18,765 nucleotides of DNA. It comes from Termitomyces sp. T153 (taxonomy: Eukaryota; Basidiomycota; Agaricomycetes; Agaricales; Lyophyllaceae). Of this stretch, positions 1-8,693 are shown piece after piece. The stretch is from positions 1 through 18,765 of the forward strand of contig JACKQL020000276.1 in the NCBI GenBank assembly GCA_018296165.2. The letters run 5' to 3'. The notes beneath the pieces are model-generated. The model did no database searches. It was given only the letters and a program-made list of their open reading frames with translations, and had not been told where the DNA came from. Position 1 is the stretch's first letter, and every line of letters starts with the position of its first letter. A program made the translations under genes and the position numbers.

Positions 1-600
1 CAGTGGACACTGCTTTGACTTGAATATTCTTCATTTAGATGCTTGGTCTCAATACCTATATAGTTTCACTAATCACAGCTATACCAATGTACAACTTGAC
101 CTGGATGGGTGGGAACTGTCCATGCTTCAAAGGACCTCCAGACTTCTTGAGGGATGTCATCTTTCTCTGCCAGAGGGTACCAACAGCTCAGACATATAAT
201 GAGGTCCAGAACATTATATTTGATGTTGTTCAATGCTGCTACACCCAGATATAGGAGAATATAGTTCTGGCCCATATATCAGATAAACTCCATTGCAATC
301 CAAGACATCTTACCAATTCTTTATCCAGGTGTTGTAACATCCACCTACAATCCTTGTGATCCTCAAGCTTGCCATAAATGGCAAGTGTTGTGCACATCTA
401 TGATTCAACATAAAAAATCACTTTTTGCAGACCTGGTGACCATTGGTCAACTGAGGCTTGGCTTGGTAGAGCAGGAGTAGAGGCCATGTAAAGAGTGCAC
501 AGCTATGGTAGTTGGAGAAAGTAGGTCTTTACAACAACAGAATCAACAATGTAGACCACATGTGACATTGTCCCAAGGTAGTAAAGTTGCAAATCTGCTA
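1..600. other. Gene-poor decayed DNA, no identifiable feature
   Basis: I see no convincing gene here. Short open stretches exist on both strands (for example a 68-residue minus-strand stretch at 69-275), but none has a motif I recognise. The stretch contains no CpG that I could find, as in the rest of the left flank. It lies downstream of the KDZ remnant and may be the 3' part of the same old element. Confidence 0.5.
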
Positions 601-604
601 TGGA

Positions 605-772
605 AATGGCAGGTCCAGTAGGCATGGCAGATGGATATGCATAGTGAATCTGGTATATCTAGCATATTTGACATTTGTTCATCCTACTAATGGCAGGTCC
701 AGTGGGCATGGCAGATGGATGTGCATGGCAAATCCAGTATATCTGGCATATCTGACATTTGTCCATCCCACT
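605..772. repeat. Tandem duplication, two 84-bp units
   Basis: Units 605-688 and 689-772 both start AATGGCAGGTCCAGT and stay aligned without gaps to the CATCC(C/T)ACT end. The differences are nearly all transitions (A/G, C/T), as expected of one duplication followed by the transition-biased decay seen across the window. The duplication ends just before the stop codon of the KDZ remnant (776-778, minus strand), so it lies in that gene's 3' flank. Confidence 0.85.
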
Positions 773-775
773 CCA

Positions 776-1402
776 TTATAAAGGTGTTGTTATCCTTTGA
801 GGTAGTGTAAAATCATTGTATACCCTTCTGAACTTATAAGTTGCCAAAGAACTCAGTTTATGGCACATGGCCACCTTTTTGTCAGTGTAGGCTTGGAGAC
901 CTTTTTCCTTGGCTGACATGCCCCTCTGGAACCAAATTTCTGCCTGCTCAAGGAAATAGCAAACAGGCCATTCTATTTCACTGGCAACAAGCTGACATTC
1001 TTCTGTCCATCTGTTTTGTTATGCTCTTGCACAGAGGTAGTGCACTCAATTGACTGGTGAGAAACAGAACCAGCAAAGAAGCAAAGAATCAACAGATATG
1101 TCAGCAGAATCAATGGATATGTCAGTGAAAAGCAACTTACATTCACAGAGAGTTTCAGGGTCATTTGCTATGTCTGAATTAGCTTGCCATATCCAAGAAA
1201 CCTTGATCCTTAATGATCCAGGAATATTTGGATCATGTATAGCCATGCTTGCAGCAAGATCCACTTTCTGCAGAACATGATATCTTTTGTCAAACATGGA
1301 ATCTATGTCTAATTGCATAAGAGCACTACAAAATTTTCCATAGGCCCATGCTTCAATAAAAATGGCTGCCTGAATTTTGTCAATTGATGCCCTAGTGAAA
1401 GG
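776..1402 (-). pseudogene. KDZ-type transposase, C-terminal remnant with one intron
   Basis: Minus-strand reading frame in two exons (1402-1141 and 1053-776) around an 87-bp intron. The first exon ends with the motif VSWIW followed by an acidic ...DDP/NDPETL-like stretch. The second continues with NRWTEECQ, then an E-x-E-W and A-x-x-W pattern. From memory this order resembles the C-terminal end of fungal KDZ (CxC1/CxC2) transposases, where SWIW is followed by a RARA-x-RW-x-EE-V/C helix. Two in-frame stops in exon 2 (TGA, then TAA) sit where Arg and Gln would fit, so the copy is dead. The catalytic core is absent; what lay beyond 1402 cannot be recognised. The family call rests on remembered motifs, not on a search. 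Confidence 0.5.
1054..1140 (-). other. Intron in the KDZ remnant (87 bp)
   Basis: The donor is GTAAGT (revcomp of 1135-1140), and the acceptor is TTTCTCACCAG ending at 1054 after a pyrimidine-rich run. Removing it joins the SWIW exon to the NRWTEE exon in the frame expected of the family (phase 1). Length and signals are typical of fungal introns. Confidence 0.65.
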
Positions 1403-1638
1403 CTGTTAGGAAGGCAGCCTCACTGGACCAGTCAAGACAGGACAACAGTCACTTTTATGCTTGTAAGACTGGATAACATACAGTAGTAGTAATAGTAGCT
1501 TCTCATCTTTGTTGCTTGTAAAACTAGATAAAATGCAACAAAGGTGGATGCTCCTTTTTTGAGTTTTCCTCACATGATCTGTGGCATCTTTGATCTCTCC
1601 AACTATTTCTCCATCCTTCTTGTAGTAAGTTCACTATG

Positions 1639-1643
1639 GCGGG
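1639..1643. repeat. Target site duplication, left copy (GCGGG)
   Basis: GCGGG lies directly before the TGT that starts the 5' LTR at 1644. The same five bases lie directly after the ACA that ends the 3' LTR at 14379. Five bases is the usual Ty1/Copia duplication size. It proves that the two LTRs belong to one insertion despite the 12.7 kb between them. Confidence 0.9.
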
Positions 1644-1957
1644 TGTTAAAGTCCAGTGAAGTTTGATAGGAGCAATACACTGTGAGTGGCATTAATCAGT
1701 GGCCAGCATCCTTTGTTCAGTGACCTTGGCCACCAATGACAATGGACATGAACTTCAGACAATGGAAGAACATTATGTATATATATCACTAGATTGCGTA
1801 GAACACCCTCAGTCGATTATACAGTGACTGAGGGTGAGTGTATAACTATACAAACAAGAAACAATACTTACAATTAGATTAGATTAACTGTGCATCATAG
1901 GTACCAAATACAGTTGATTATACAGTGACTGAGGATTAACTGTGCATCATAGATTCA
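1644..1957 (+). repeat. 5' LTR of the Copia element, proximal part (split by Helitron)
   Basis: Aligns end to end with 14052-14368 of the 3' LTR, differing by 12 transitions and a missing ATG (3 bp). It starts TGTTA and breaks off after ...GATTCA, exactly where the Helitron begins. A TATATATAT box is at about 1778-1786. It has internal repeats: CAGT(C/T)GATTATACAGTGACTGAGG at 1810-1833 and 1911-1934, and GATTAACTGTGCATCATAG at 1882-1900 and 1934-1952. The last 11 bases of this LTR lie at 9215-9225. Confidence 0.95.
1778..1786 (+). promoter_or_regulatory. TATA-like box in the 5' LTR
   Basis: TATATATAT in ATTATGTATATATATCAC, conserved in the 3' LTR at 14189-14197. It is the only strong TATA-like stretch in the LTR and would place the U3/R border shortly downstream. 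With the LTR split by the Helitron, any transcript from here now has to cross 7 kb before reaching gag. Confidence 0.5.
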
Positions 1958-1958
1958 C

Positions 1959-1996
1959 GAGCTACGCCCCGTGCCTTTGGCACGGGCCTGTAGCTC
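1959..1996 (-). repeat. Helitron 3'-terminal hairpin
   Basis: GAGCTAC at 1959-1965 pairs with GTAGCTC at 1990-1996. CCGTGCC at 1969-1975 pairs with GGCACGG at 1979-1985 around a TTT loop. One mismatch and one bulge lie between the two stems. On the Helitron strand this is at the extreme 3' end, the inner stem about 11 nt from the terminus as expected, where the hairpin acts as the transposition terminator. The outer stem reaches to one base from the terminus, which is unusual. Confidence 0.85.
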
Positions 1997-1998
1997 TT

Positions 1999-2809
1999 GC
2001 TTCATCCCAGACCCAACCTCACTTCATTCGGTTAGGTCCTTGATATTCTACTCAATGCTTCATCCCAGACCCAACCTCACTTCGTTCGGTTAGGTCCTCA
2101 ATATTCTACTCAATGCTTCATCCCAGACCCAACCTCACTTCGTTTGGTTAGGTCCTTGATATTCTACTCAATGCTTCATCCCAGACCCAACCTCACTTCG
2201 TTTGGTTAGGTCCTCGATATTCTACTCAATGCTTCATCCCAGACCCAACCTCACTTCGTTCGGTTAGGTCCTCGATATTCTACTCAATGCTTCATCCCAG
2301 ACCCAACCTCACTTCGTTCGGTTAGGTCTTTGTATTTCAAACTCAATGCTTTATCCCAGACCCAACCTCACTTTGTTCGGTTAGGTCTTTGTATTTCAAA
2401 CTCAATGCTAAGTCCCAGACCCAACCTCACTTCGTTCGGTTAGGTCCTTGTATTTCAAACTTAATGCTTCATCCCAGACCCAACCTCACTTTGTTCGGTT
2501 AGGTCTTTGTATTTCAAACTCAATGCTAAGTCCCAGACCCAACCTCACTTCGTTCGGTTAGGTCCTTGTATTTCAAACTTAATGCTTCATCCCAGACCCA
2601 ACCTCACTTTGTTCGGTTAGGTCTTTGTATTTCAAACTCAATGCTAAGTCCCAGACCCAACCTCACTTCGTTCGGTTAGGTCCTTGTATTTCAAACTTAA
2701 TGCTTCATCCCAGACCCAACCTCACTTTGTTCAGTTAGGTCTTTGTATTTCAAACTCAATGCTAAGTCCCAGACCCAACCTCACTTCATTTGGTTAGGTC
2801 TTTGTATTT
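1999..2809. repeat. Minisatellite, 14 copies of a 58/59-bp unit
   Basis: The anchor CCCAGACCCAACCTCACTT recurs at a constant step: CCC begins at 2006, 2064, 2122, 2180, 2238, 2296, 2355, 2414, 2473, 2532, 2591, 2650, 2709 and 2768. The first five steps are 58 bp and the last eight 59 bp. The two subfamilies differ in the spacer (GATATTCTACTCAATG against TGTATTTCAAACT(C/T)AATG). From copy 8 on, units alternate between CTTCATCCC and CTAAGTCCC starts, a 118-bp higher-order repeat. Each unit carries an imperfect inverted pair CCAACC/GGTTAGG. The array lies directly inside the Helitron's 3' hairpin. Confidence 0.95.
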
Positions 2810-3104
2810 TGTTGACCAAGTGTTGCTTTTCTCTTACCATTCAATACACTGAGATTTCATCTATAAACCAATCATGTATCTATATTACATTATTAACAAA
2901 ATACTACAATGTCCATTGGTATATATTAGAGATGCTGAAAATTAAATTATAAAAGTTAGTACTAACCAACCAATTATTTAAACTGTCACACTTACATTTG
3001 TAAACCATTAAGAATATCTATACTACATGGTCCAGCTATAGACATTAGGTGCTGAAGTTCATAGAAGTTAGCAATTTTTTGCTTGAATCCAACAAAACTC
3101 ACAC
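2810..3104. other. Helitron 3' untranslated region, AT-rich
   Basis: No gene is seen between the minisatellite and the helicase stop codon. It contains one copy of the 24-bp duplication described at 2986-3122, and is otherwise AT-rich spacer. Confidence 0.5.
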
Positions 3105-3122
3105 TTACATTTGTAAACCATT
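2986..3122 (-). repeat. 24-bp direct repeat, duplicated helicase 3' tail
   Basis: TCACACTTACATTTGTAAACCATT occurs at 2986-3009 and at 3099-3122, 113 bp apart. The second copy encodes the last residues of the helicase (LNGLQM then stop). The first copy, downstream on the minus strand, would encode the same ILNGLQM tail. Both contain GTAAGT on the minus strand, a perfect intron-donor consensus, and a CTAAC branch-like site followed by CTTCAG lies between them (acceptor at 3052). Splicing 3108-3052 would put a stop almost at once (NGLQIT), so it would hardly change the protein. Confidence 0.75.
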
Positions 3123-4589
3123 CAAGATTTCCTGATAGACAATATTTGCAGTCTTTCTTGATGTGTTCTCTGGGTCCAAGATGACTTTGATACGATCTCC
3201 TGATGTGCACCGAGAGAGTGCAACATAAAGTTGGCCATGTGAAAAAACTCCTGATCGAAGGTCCAATCCAACATGCTTGACTGATTGACCCTGAGACTTG
3301 TTGATTGTCATGGCAAAGGCCAATCGAACTGGGAATTGTCTCCTGCGCAATGGAATTGGCAAATCTTCTTCAGACACATCCATGTTGATTCTTGGAATCA
3401 AAACAATTGATCCTGCAAACTTGGCATCTCCACTGATGATCCTACATCTGAGAACTCTGGTGCTGATGTGAGTGACAATCATTCTTGTCCCATTGCAAAG
3501 TCCTTTGGTTGTATCCAGATTCCTGAGCAGCATGACAGGAACACCAGTCTTCAGAGCCAATTTAGCCAAAGGCAAACTGCTGGCTCTGAGAGAGTTGAGG
3601 TATTCCATTGGATACAATGCAAGACCATTAGGATTTCCATCATCAGATATGACAGAGTCTGCACTCTGCAAGATTTTCTCTTCTCCTGGACATTTCTGCA
3701 GAACTTCAGAGTTGATATCCTCTACATCAGAGTTCTTGCCAGAAAGGATGGTACGGTCCAGATAATACTGATCATCTTGATGGTGATCAATATGAGGATA
3801 AGTGGAAGAGATCAATCCAGTGACAGAATTGTCATCACAGATCATGGTTTCTGGAAGTTGTACTATTTCTCCAGGCCCAAGGTTTTTTCCAGCACCAACA
3901 TCCAATAACCAAGCTGCATGAGCAATGTTATCAGGAGTCTGATCCAATCTCATGTTTTGAACCAAGTAGTGGACTTGAATCTGATCCCAAAGTCTTCCCC
4001 TTTTGAGTGAAGCAGCAATCATCTGCTGCCTGAGTCCTCGTTGGATAACTGGGAGAGTTTGCCTAAAATCTCCTCCAAACACCACAGTCACTCCACCAAA
4101 AGGAACATCCTTCTCTAGGATGTCTCTAAACCCTCGATCCACAGAGTCAATGGCATTTTTGTGTTGCATTGGGACTTCATCCCAGATGACAACTTTGGTC
4201 TGGAGTAAGAGTTGAGACAACTGAGTTCCTCTTTTGATATTGGCAATGGATGTATCCAAAGCAGGAATGGGGATTTTGAACCTTGAATGTGCAGTTCTAC
4301 CACCCTCCAGCAATAAGGCAGCAATCCCAGATGATGCTACACATAATGCCACATCTCCATTGGACCGAACAGCAGAAGCCAAAGTGTTGCACACAAATGT
4401 TTTGCCACATCCACCTGCACTGTGAATGAATATCATCTTGCCCAAGTTGTTGTCCACAGAGTCCATAACTTCATTGAAGGCTCCCAGTTGTTCACCATTA
4501 AACCTGGCCTTGTTTTCATCCACCCTTCTCTTCAACTCCTCAACATCATAATCTGTTTCTTCTTGCAAAAGCCTATTTCCTGAAATCAT
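3105..4589 (-). CDS. Helitron PIF1-type helicase domain
   Basis: Open frame of 494 codons, the C-terminal helicase half of a Helitron Rep-Hel protein. It would unwind DNA 5'-3' during rolling-circle transposition. Motifs in order: Walker A SAGGCGKTF at residues 58-66, Walker B VVIWDEVPM about residue 135, motif III GGDFRQTLPVI about 173-183, and the late motifs MTINKSQGQS and LYVALSRC near residues 430-460, all typical of PIF1/RecD-like superfamily 1B. The ATG at 4589 is probably not a true start: the frame continues upstream through TGA (4592-4590), TAA (4616-4614) and TAA (4658-4656) into recognisable Rep-helicase linker in the same frame. The domain itself is intact, with no stop or frameshift. 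The C-terminus LNGLQM is duplicated downstream. Confidence 0.9.
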   Translation of the reverse strand: MISGNRLLQEETDYDVEELKRRVDENKARFNGEQLGAFNEVMDSVDNNLGKMIFIHSAGGCGKTFVCNTLASAVRSNGDVALCVASSGIAALLLEGGRTAHSRFKIPIPALDTSIANIKRGTQLSQLLLQTKVVIWDEVPMQHKNAIDSVDRGFRDILEKDVPFGGVTVVFGGDFRQTLPVIQRGLRQQMIAASLKRGRLWDQIQVHYLVQNMRLDQTPDNIAHAAWLLDVGAGKNLGPGEIVQLPETMICDDNSVTGLISSTYPHIDHHQDDQYYLDRTILSGKNSDVEDINSEVLQKCPGEEKILQSADSVISDDGNPNGLALYPMEYLNSLRASSLPLAKLALKTGVPVMLLRNLDTTKGLCNGTRMIVTHISTRVLRCRIISGDAKFAGSIVLIPRINMDVSEEDLPIPLRRRQFPVRLAFAMTINKSQGQSVKHVGLDLRSGVFSHGQLYVALSRCTSGDRIKVILDPENTSRKTANIVYQEILNGLQM

Positions 4590-4658
4590 TCAATCAGTAT
4601 CAATGTCAACTCTTTATACAATGTCCAACTTGCCTGGAATCACATTCCAAACTTGTTA

Positions 4659-5045
4659 GGGTTCTGGCATGTTTGGAAAGTCTTGAAGAGTCTTGCCAAA
4701 ATTCTTCAGATTGTCATTGATTAGATAAAGGCCATAGTCATAGACATCTTCATCAGTAAAGACTCTGTCCCTGTACTGCCTGATATTCTCCAATCTGTGT
4801 TGAAGATCATCACAAATGGAGTGCTTGAATTCGTTCCATAGAGCCTCTGGAGTGGTAGGAGCACAGTGGAATAGGATAGTGCAAAAGAGCTGTCTGAGAG
4901 CTGATCCTGATTGGATTGGAGCAGCTTCAGCAAGACACTGCCTCCATTCTGCATCATCTTCTAGAAGACCAAGGGCCTTGCATGCCTCCTTGTAAGTAGG
5001 ATAAGTGTGGCCATTGACTGTCCTGAGATCAGCCCATGATGTTGC
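4659..5045 (-). pseudogene. Helitron Rep-helicase linker (frameshifted from Rep)
   Basis: In the helicase frame, 5045 to 4659 reads ATSWADLRTVNGH..., an acidic CDDLQHRLEN stretch, then NDNLKNFGKTLQDFPNMPEP, the usual linker between the Rep and helicase domains of Helitrons. It is separated from the Rep exon by a one-base shift around 5045-5050, where the Rep frame reads VVTQCNIMG-stop in place of VVT-x-ATSWADLRT. Downstream come three in-frame stops (4656, 4614, 4590) before the helicase. I looked for an intron that would remove them; an acceptor TTTCAG exists near 4582, but I found no in-phase donor. Confidence 0.75.
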
Positions 5046-5814
5046 ATTGTGTCACAACTGTCAGGAGCATCCTAAGGTAGAACCTTTCTCCCTGTTGGGG
5101 TGAAGCAAAGTACATCCTCCCAATAGTTGTTCCTCTCTGCCTCTCCTTCCAGGTCCTTTTGGAAGCTTCATAGACAAACTTGGTTGGAAAGCTCTGATAA
5201 GTGGTGTTGTTATTAGGGAATCTGGCATTGGCTTCAAACCAAGCAGTGAGTGCAGTCTTGTTTGCATTAGGCCTAGCAGCTACCATCTCCAAAGGTTCAT
5301 TATCCTGAAAGTAGACTTCATGTTGGCCCTCCAAATGCACAGGTAATCGATATACAGGGGGATGTTCTCCATGCATGTTGAATTCAAAGATGTGCCAGCA
5401 AGCCTCAGGTGCAGAGATGTATCTGGCATCCAAGTGTTCCTTGATTTCATCCCTCTGGTCCATCTGCTCTCCAGCAATCTCCAAAGTTGTCCTATCATGG
5501 CCTTTGTAGATGTACTTGTGAATGTACTTGATGGCTTCTACTGAAGCACAGACCTCCACATTGATGTGACATTTGTACTTGGCTGAGAGATAAGGATTAT
5601 ATGGAACAACATCTCGATTGTCATAACGATGACCATTCTTTTCAAAGAAGCGTCCATTGTCAGGTCTGGCATATTGAGGATAGCCATTGTCTCCATACTG
5701 AGTAGCCTCTTGGAATTCCTTTGGGTATTTCTTGGAACATTTGCCATCTACCATGCACTTAGCATTGGGTTTGGCAGCTCCACATGGACCATGGACCATG
5801 TTGGCAGTAACAAC
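5029..5814 (-). pseudogene. Helitron Rep, exon with two-tyrosine motif
   Basis: Second Rep exon, starting in phase after the 50-bp intron: VVTANMVHGPCG, then NAKCM...CSKKYPKEF, YLSAKYKCHINVEVC and YIHKYIYKGHDR. MVHGPCG and CxKxYPKxF are standard Helitron Rep landmarks. The YIHKYIYKG stretch (residues about 87-95 of the exon) carries the two tyrosines that attack DNA in the HUH/Y2 nuclease, both present. The frame ends at a stop at 5029 shortly after a one-base shift around 5045-5050, beyond which the linker continues in another frame. Confidence 0.88.
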
Positions 5815-5864
5815 CTGACAACAAAGATAAGTAACTGAATTCAGGATTCAAACAAAGCCAATAC
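5815..5864 (-). other. Intron in Helitron Rep (50 bp)
   Basis: The donor is TATCAG|GTATTG and the acceptor TTGTTGTCAG|GTTGTT. Both exons are in phase 0, so splicing joins ...QPQLYQ to VVTANMVHGPCG, the continuous sequence expected of Helitron Rep. Without splicing the frame meets a stop (5843-5841). The length suits a fungal intron. Confidence 0.8.
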
Positions 5865-6401
5865 CTGATACAATTGAGGCTGAGTGACTGGATCTGGAAT
5901 CTGAGCAGAGACAATGGAATCCACATCAGGTGCATCCTTGATCCTGTGATGGCGATGGAAAAAGATCAAGATGTGCATATGTGGAAGTCCTCTCTTTTGG
6001 AATTCAATGGTATGAACATAAGCCACACAGCTGCCAAAGAGACCTTCCTTGATCTCCTTTATCACAGCATTTTTCTTGAGTTCAAAAACTCTGGCAACAA
6101 TATCAGGTCGATCAGCAGCTGTTTGCTTCTTCCCATTGACTGCAGGTTCCTTCAAGAGAGCTTCTTCAATTTCTGACCACTTTGGATTGGCAGTCATAGT
6201 CAAGAAGAGGTCAGGTTTTCCAAAATTCCTGCAGATAGCCATAGAGTCCTGGAATAATTGCTGCATCTGTCGATCACTTCCAGTATGGGAGGATGGGAGG
6301 ATAACACGTCAGCTTTGTGGGGTGACTTGTTCATCTCCAGCAGCAGCATCCACTACTCCCTGATAAACTTCAGCTCTGATCTTCTTCTGATTGTGTCGAA
6401 T
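5865..6401 (-). pseudogene. Helitron Rep nuclease, HUH exon
   Basis: Same frame as the upstream N-terminal domain, separated from it by TAG (6404-6402) and TGA (6311-6309). It contains RVILPSSHTGSDRQMQQLFQDSMAI and FGKPDLFLTMTANPKW, then FELKKNAVIKEIK and the catalytic RGLPHMHILIFF, where His-Met-His is the HUH metal site. These are the canonical Rep motifs 1 and 2. TAG at 6402 falls where Helitrons usually have Trp (KLNWIRHNQ). So this is a nearly complete nuclease domain that can no longer be translated together with its N-terminus. Confidence 0.9.
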
Positions 6402-7817
6402 CTAATTCAACTTGTTTTGTTCAGTGGAAGCCCATGCATCTACAACATATTGTTGAAATAGCCTCCCACTCCAGAGTAATGGTGCATTGAATTCCAAAGT
6501 CCTTTGCTGCAGCCTGTATGCATAATATGCTGTTTGGGTGACCTTTGCTGATCTTTGTTGATTCTGTGGTCCAAAATGAGAGCGAATGTTGGTGTGAAAT
6601 CCAGGCTGTCCAGTGGGAAAGATGATGGTATAATGTAATGGAGTGTAATATGGGTGCAAGTGACTGATCTGCTTCAATTGACCTCCATGCAAGTGCAAGA
6701 CTATATCACGATCATTTGATCGCTCTTCTGAGCCATCTCCTGGAATTACAGCTGCAACTCCCTCCTGTTCATTAGGGTCATTATAGCGTCGAGGATCTCC
6801 AAAATCAGCTGTAAGCTTGACAGAAAGCCTTTGTGGTTGGCCTTCTGGAACTTCTCCCATGATCTGCCTGGCCTGCTTGTATAAGCCAATGAAGGGATTG
6901 ACTCTAGCAAGCATATCCTGCAAAGAGGCCATTATCTGAGGATCAAGCCTGGGATTGTTCTGTTGACGAAAAGCCAATTGCTGATTGTGATCATAAAAGT
7001 AGAGCTGTGCATATACAGGCAGATTGCCTTCAATAGGAAGCAAGGCACCTGTCAAATGATGTAGTTCTCCATTGATCCTAAAGCTGTATGGTCCAGGTGC
7101 ATTGGTAATGGCATGGTCAATTTTGACTCCCAAAGATGTGAATGCAAAGGCTGTATTGTATTGACGGATTGATGTTTTAAAGGTGTTAGAGAGAGGATGA
7201 TGCCCATGGAGCAGGTTCAGTAAATCTGCTGGAGCATCTCGAAGCCTGGGCAAGTTTACTTGGCCTTGTAAGCAGCACATGCCAAACTTTGGGCTGTTTC
7301 TAGTAGACTTGGTGAGCTTTTCAGCATCAAAATGTAAAGCTTGGCAGTGTGAACATATGACAGTTATAGGACCAAGATAATGTGGAGGGTATTCAATCAA
7401 GTAAGGTTGCCTTCCTCTTGGAACAGGCTGAATAGGACCAAGCTGTGGTGGAATAGGAAGCTCAAGAGGAGGCTGTTCAGCAGGATTCTGTAGTCCTGCT
7501 GGATGGTTGGGTAGGGCAGGGTCCAAGTCTTCTGCAGGTCTCTGTTGAGCAGGATCAACATATTCCAAGCCATCATCAGAAGACATGTCATCCTGAGGAC
7601 CCAATGGATCATCAAAGGGAGGATCCAATTGCTCTGCTAGTTGATGTTGAGCAGGATCAACATATTCCAAGTCATCCTCAGAAGGTATATCATTCTGAGG
7701 ACCTAAATCATTGAAATCCTCTTCCAGATCAGCTTCATGTTGCTGTTCCCAGCCTTGAAAGATTCTTTGAGCCATAGCTGCATTCAAAGGCCTATGTTCA
7801 GGATTCAGATCAATATG
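6402..7817 (-). pseudogene. Helitron-like N-terminal domain
   Basis: A long open stretch (460 codons plus an upstream extension to the TAG at 7820-7818). The start is acidic and low in complexity, with a duplicated DDMSSDDGLEYVDPAQ/DDIPSEDDLEYVDPAQ motif. A Cys motif ICSHCQALHFDAEK (C-x2-C) follows. Then come FRINGELHHLTGALLP, PVYAQLYFYD, IVLHLHGG, LKQISHLHPYYTPLHYTIIFPTGQPGFH and YAYRLQQR. These are landmarks of the Helitron_like_N domain that precedes Rep. No ATG lies near its beginning, and the frame continues upstream across the single TAG into the Q-rich part. Confidence 0.88.
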
Positions 7818-8420
7818 CTATTGAACTTTGTTAATTAAAGTAGCATTTTGAAGTAGTCTTGAACTGACCTCTGCTCTGAATAGCTCTTCTTCCTGTCTTG
7901 CTCTCTCCTGTCTTTCCTGGCTCAAAATAGCCAATGCCTGTTGCCTTTCCTGATCTTGTCTCAGTCTTTGTTGCTCTTGCAACACTGCTAGTGCCCCTTG
8001 TTGTTGCCTCTCCTGCTCTGTACCCATAACAATATGCCTTAGCCTTTGTTGCTCTTGCAAGATTGCCAGTGCCTGCTCTTGTTGCCTCTGTCTCAGCCTT
8101 TGTTGCTCTTCCAACAGTGCTTGGGGAGCAAGTGGAGCTGGTACCATTATAAGCTCTGGTAAAAGAGGATTTCTGACCCTTCTATGTACAGGAGCAGGCA
8201 ACAGTGGCACCATTCTAGGTAAGGGATTCTGTAAAGGAGCATCCCAACCTTCTGGTAAAACTGTTTCTGGAATGACCATAGCAGCTTGAGCAACAGCAGA
8301 CTGATTGAGTCTATTGCCTCTTCTCTGTACAGGAGGAGGTAGAGGTGGCACCACTCTAGGTATGGGATTCTGCAAAGGAGCATCCCACCCTTCAGGCAAA
8401 ACAGTTTCTGGAATGTCCAT
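7818..8420 (-). pseudogene. Helitron protein, Q-rich coiled-coil N-terminal part
   Basis: Same frame as the N-terminal domain, ended by TAG (7820-7818) where the line would read VQ-stop-HIDLNPEHRPL; a single CAG-to-TAG change is the simplest explanation. It holds two copies, 47 residues apart, of a proline-rich block IPETVLPEGWDAPLQNP...VP.LP.PV.RR. After these comes a strongly predicted coiled coil of QEQQRLRQ/ALAILQEQQRLR repeats. This low-complexity region may act in oligomerisation; no enzymatic motif is seen. Upstream of the ATG at 8420 the frame stays open back to about 8500, so the true start may lie further upstream after a frame change. Confidence 0.7.
8221..8420 (-). repeat. 141-bp-spaced coding duplication
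   Basis: GGGATTCTG(T/C)AAAGGAGCATCCCA occurs at 8223 and 8364. The two copies encode the two proline-rich IPETVLPEGWDAPLQNP blocks in the same frame, so they form a tandem in-frame duplication of about 47 codons in the Helitron N-terminus. Confidence 0.85.
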
Positions 8421-8693
8421 AAAAAATGGATCAGCAGCAGCAGCTGCCTGCCTATAGGTCTTCCCAAAGAGCCAGAAGCAGTGGCTATAGGTCTCAAACC
8501 CCCAGTTCCCATAGATTGATTGATACCCCCAGGCCCCAATTGAAGTGGTGGGACAACCACAGTATTGATCTGTTCCAAAGATCTATTGTTTCTATTTGCT
8601 CGACGATTGTCAGGATCTGTCATTTGTAACTGTTCAAGTCTCCTTTGATTCCTAGCTTGTTGCCTTTGGCTTTCAGGAGTAGTAGGTGGTTGC
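8421..8693 (-). pseudogene. Helitron N-terminal Q/R/N-rich segment
   Basis: An open stretch in a frame different from 7818-8420. It reads QPPTTPESQRQQARNQRRLEQLQ, then DNRRANRNNRSLEQ and PPLQLGPGGINQSMG. Basic and glutamine-rich, it is plausible as the piece between the Cys/His exon and the Q-rich part. The change to the downstream frame happens between about 8430 and 8500, where GCAGCTGCTGCTGCT gives an AAAA run in the downstream frame. An indel in this GCT run or an unrecognised intron could explain it. No known domain. Confidence 0.45.

Noticed and set aside
1644..1957. Solo or truncated Copia LTR unrelated to the element at 9.4-14.4 kb
   Set aside because: It ends exactly where the Helitron starts, the missing 11 bases are at 9215-9225, and GCGGG flanks both outer ends, so it is the 5' LTR of the same element.
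1999..2809. CRISPR array
   Set aside because: Repeat units are directly adjacent with near-identical spacers that fall into two families; there are no unique spacers and no cas genes, and the setting is eukaryotic.
3468..3908. 146-codon plus-strand ORF over the helicase
   Set aside because: It is the antisense shadow of the PIF1-type helicase frame, has no motif and no plausible gene context.
4582..4658. Intron removing the three stops before the helicase
   Set aside because: A TTTCAG acceptor and a CTGAT branch-like site exist, but no GT donor gives an in-phase junction, and the first TAA lies before any candidate donor.
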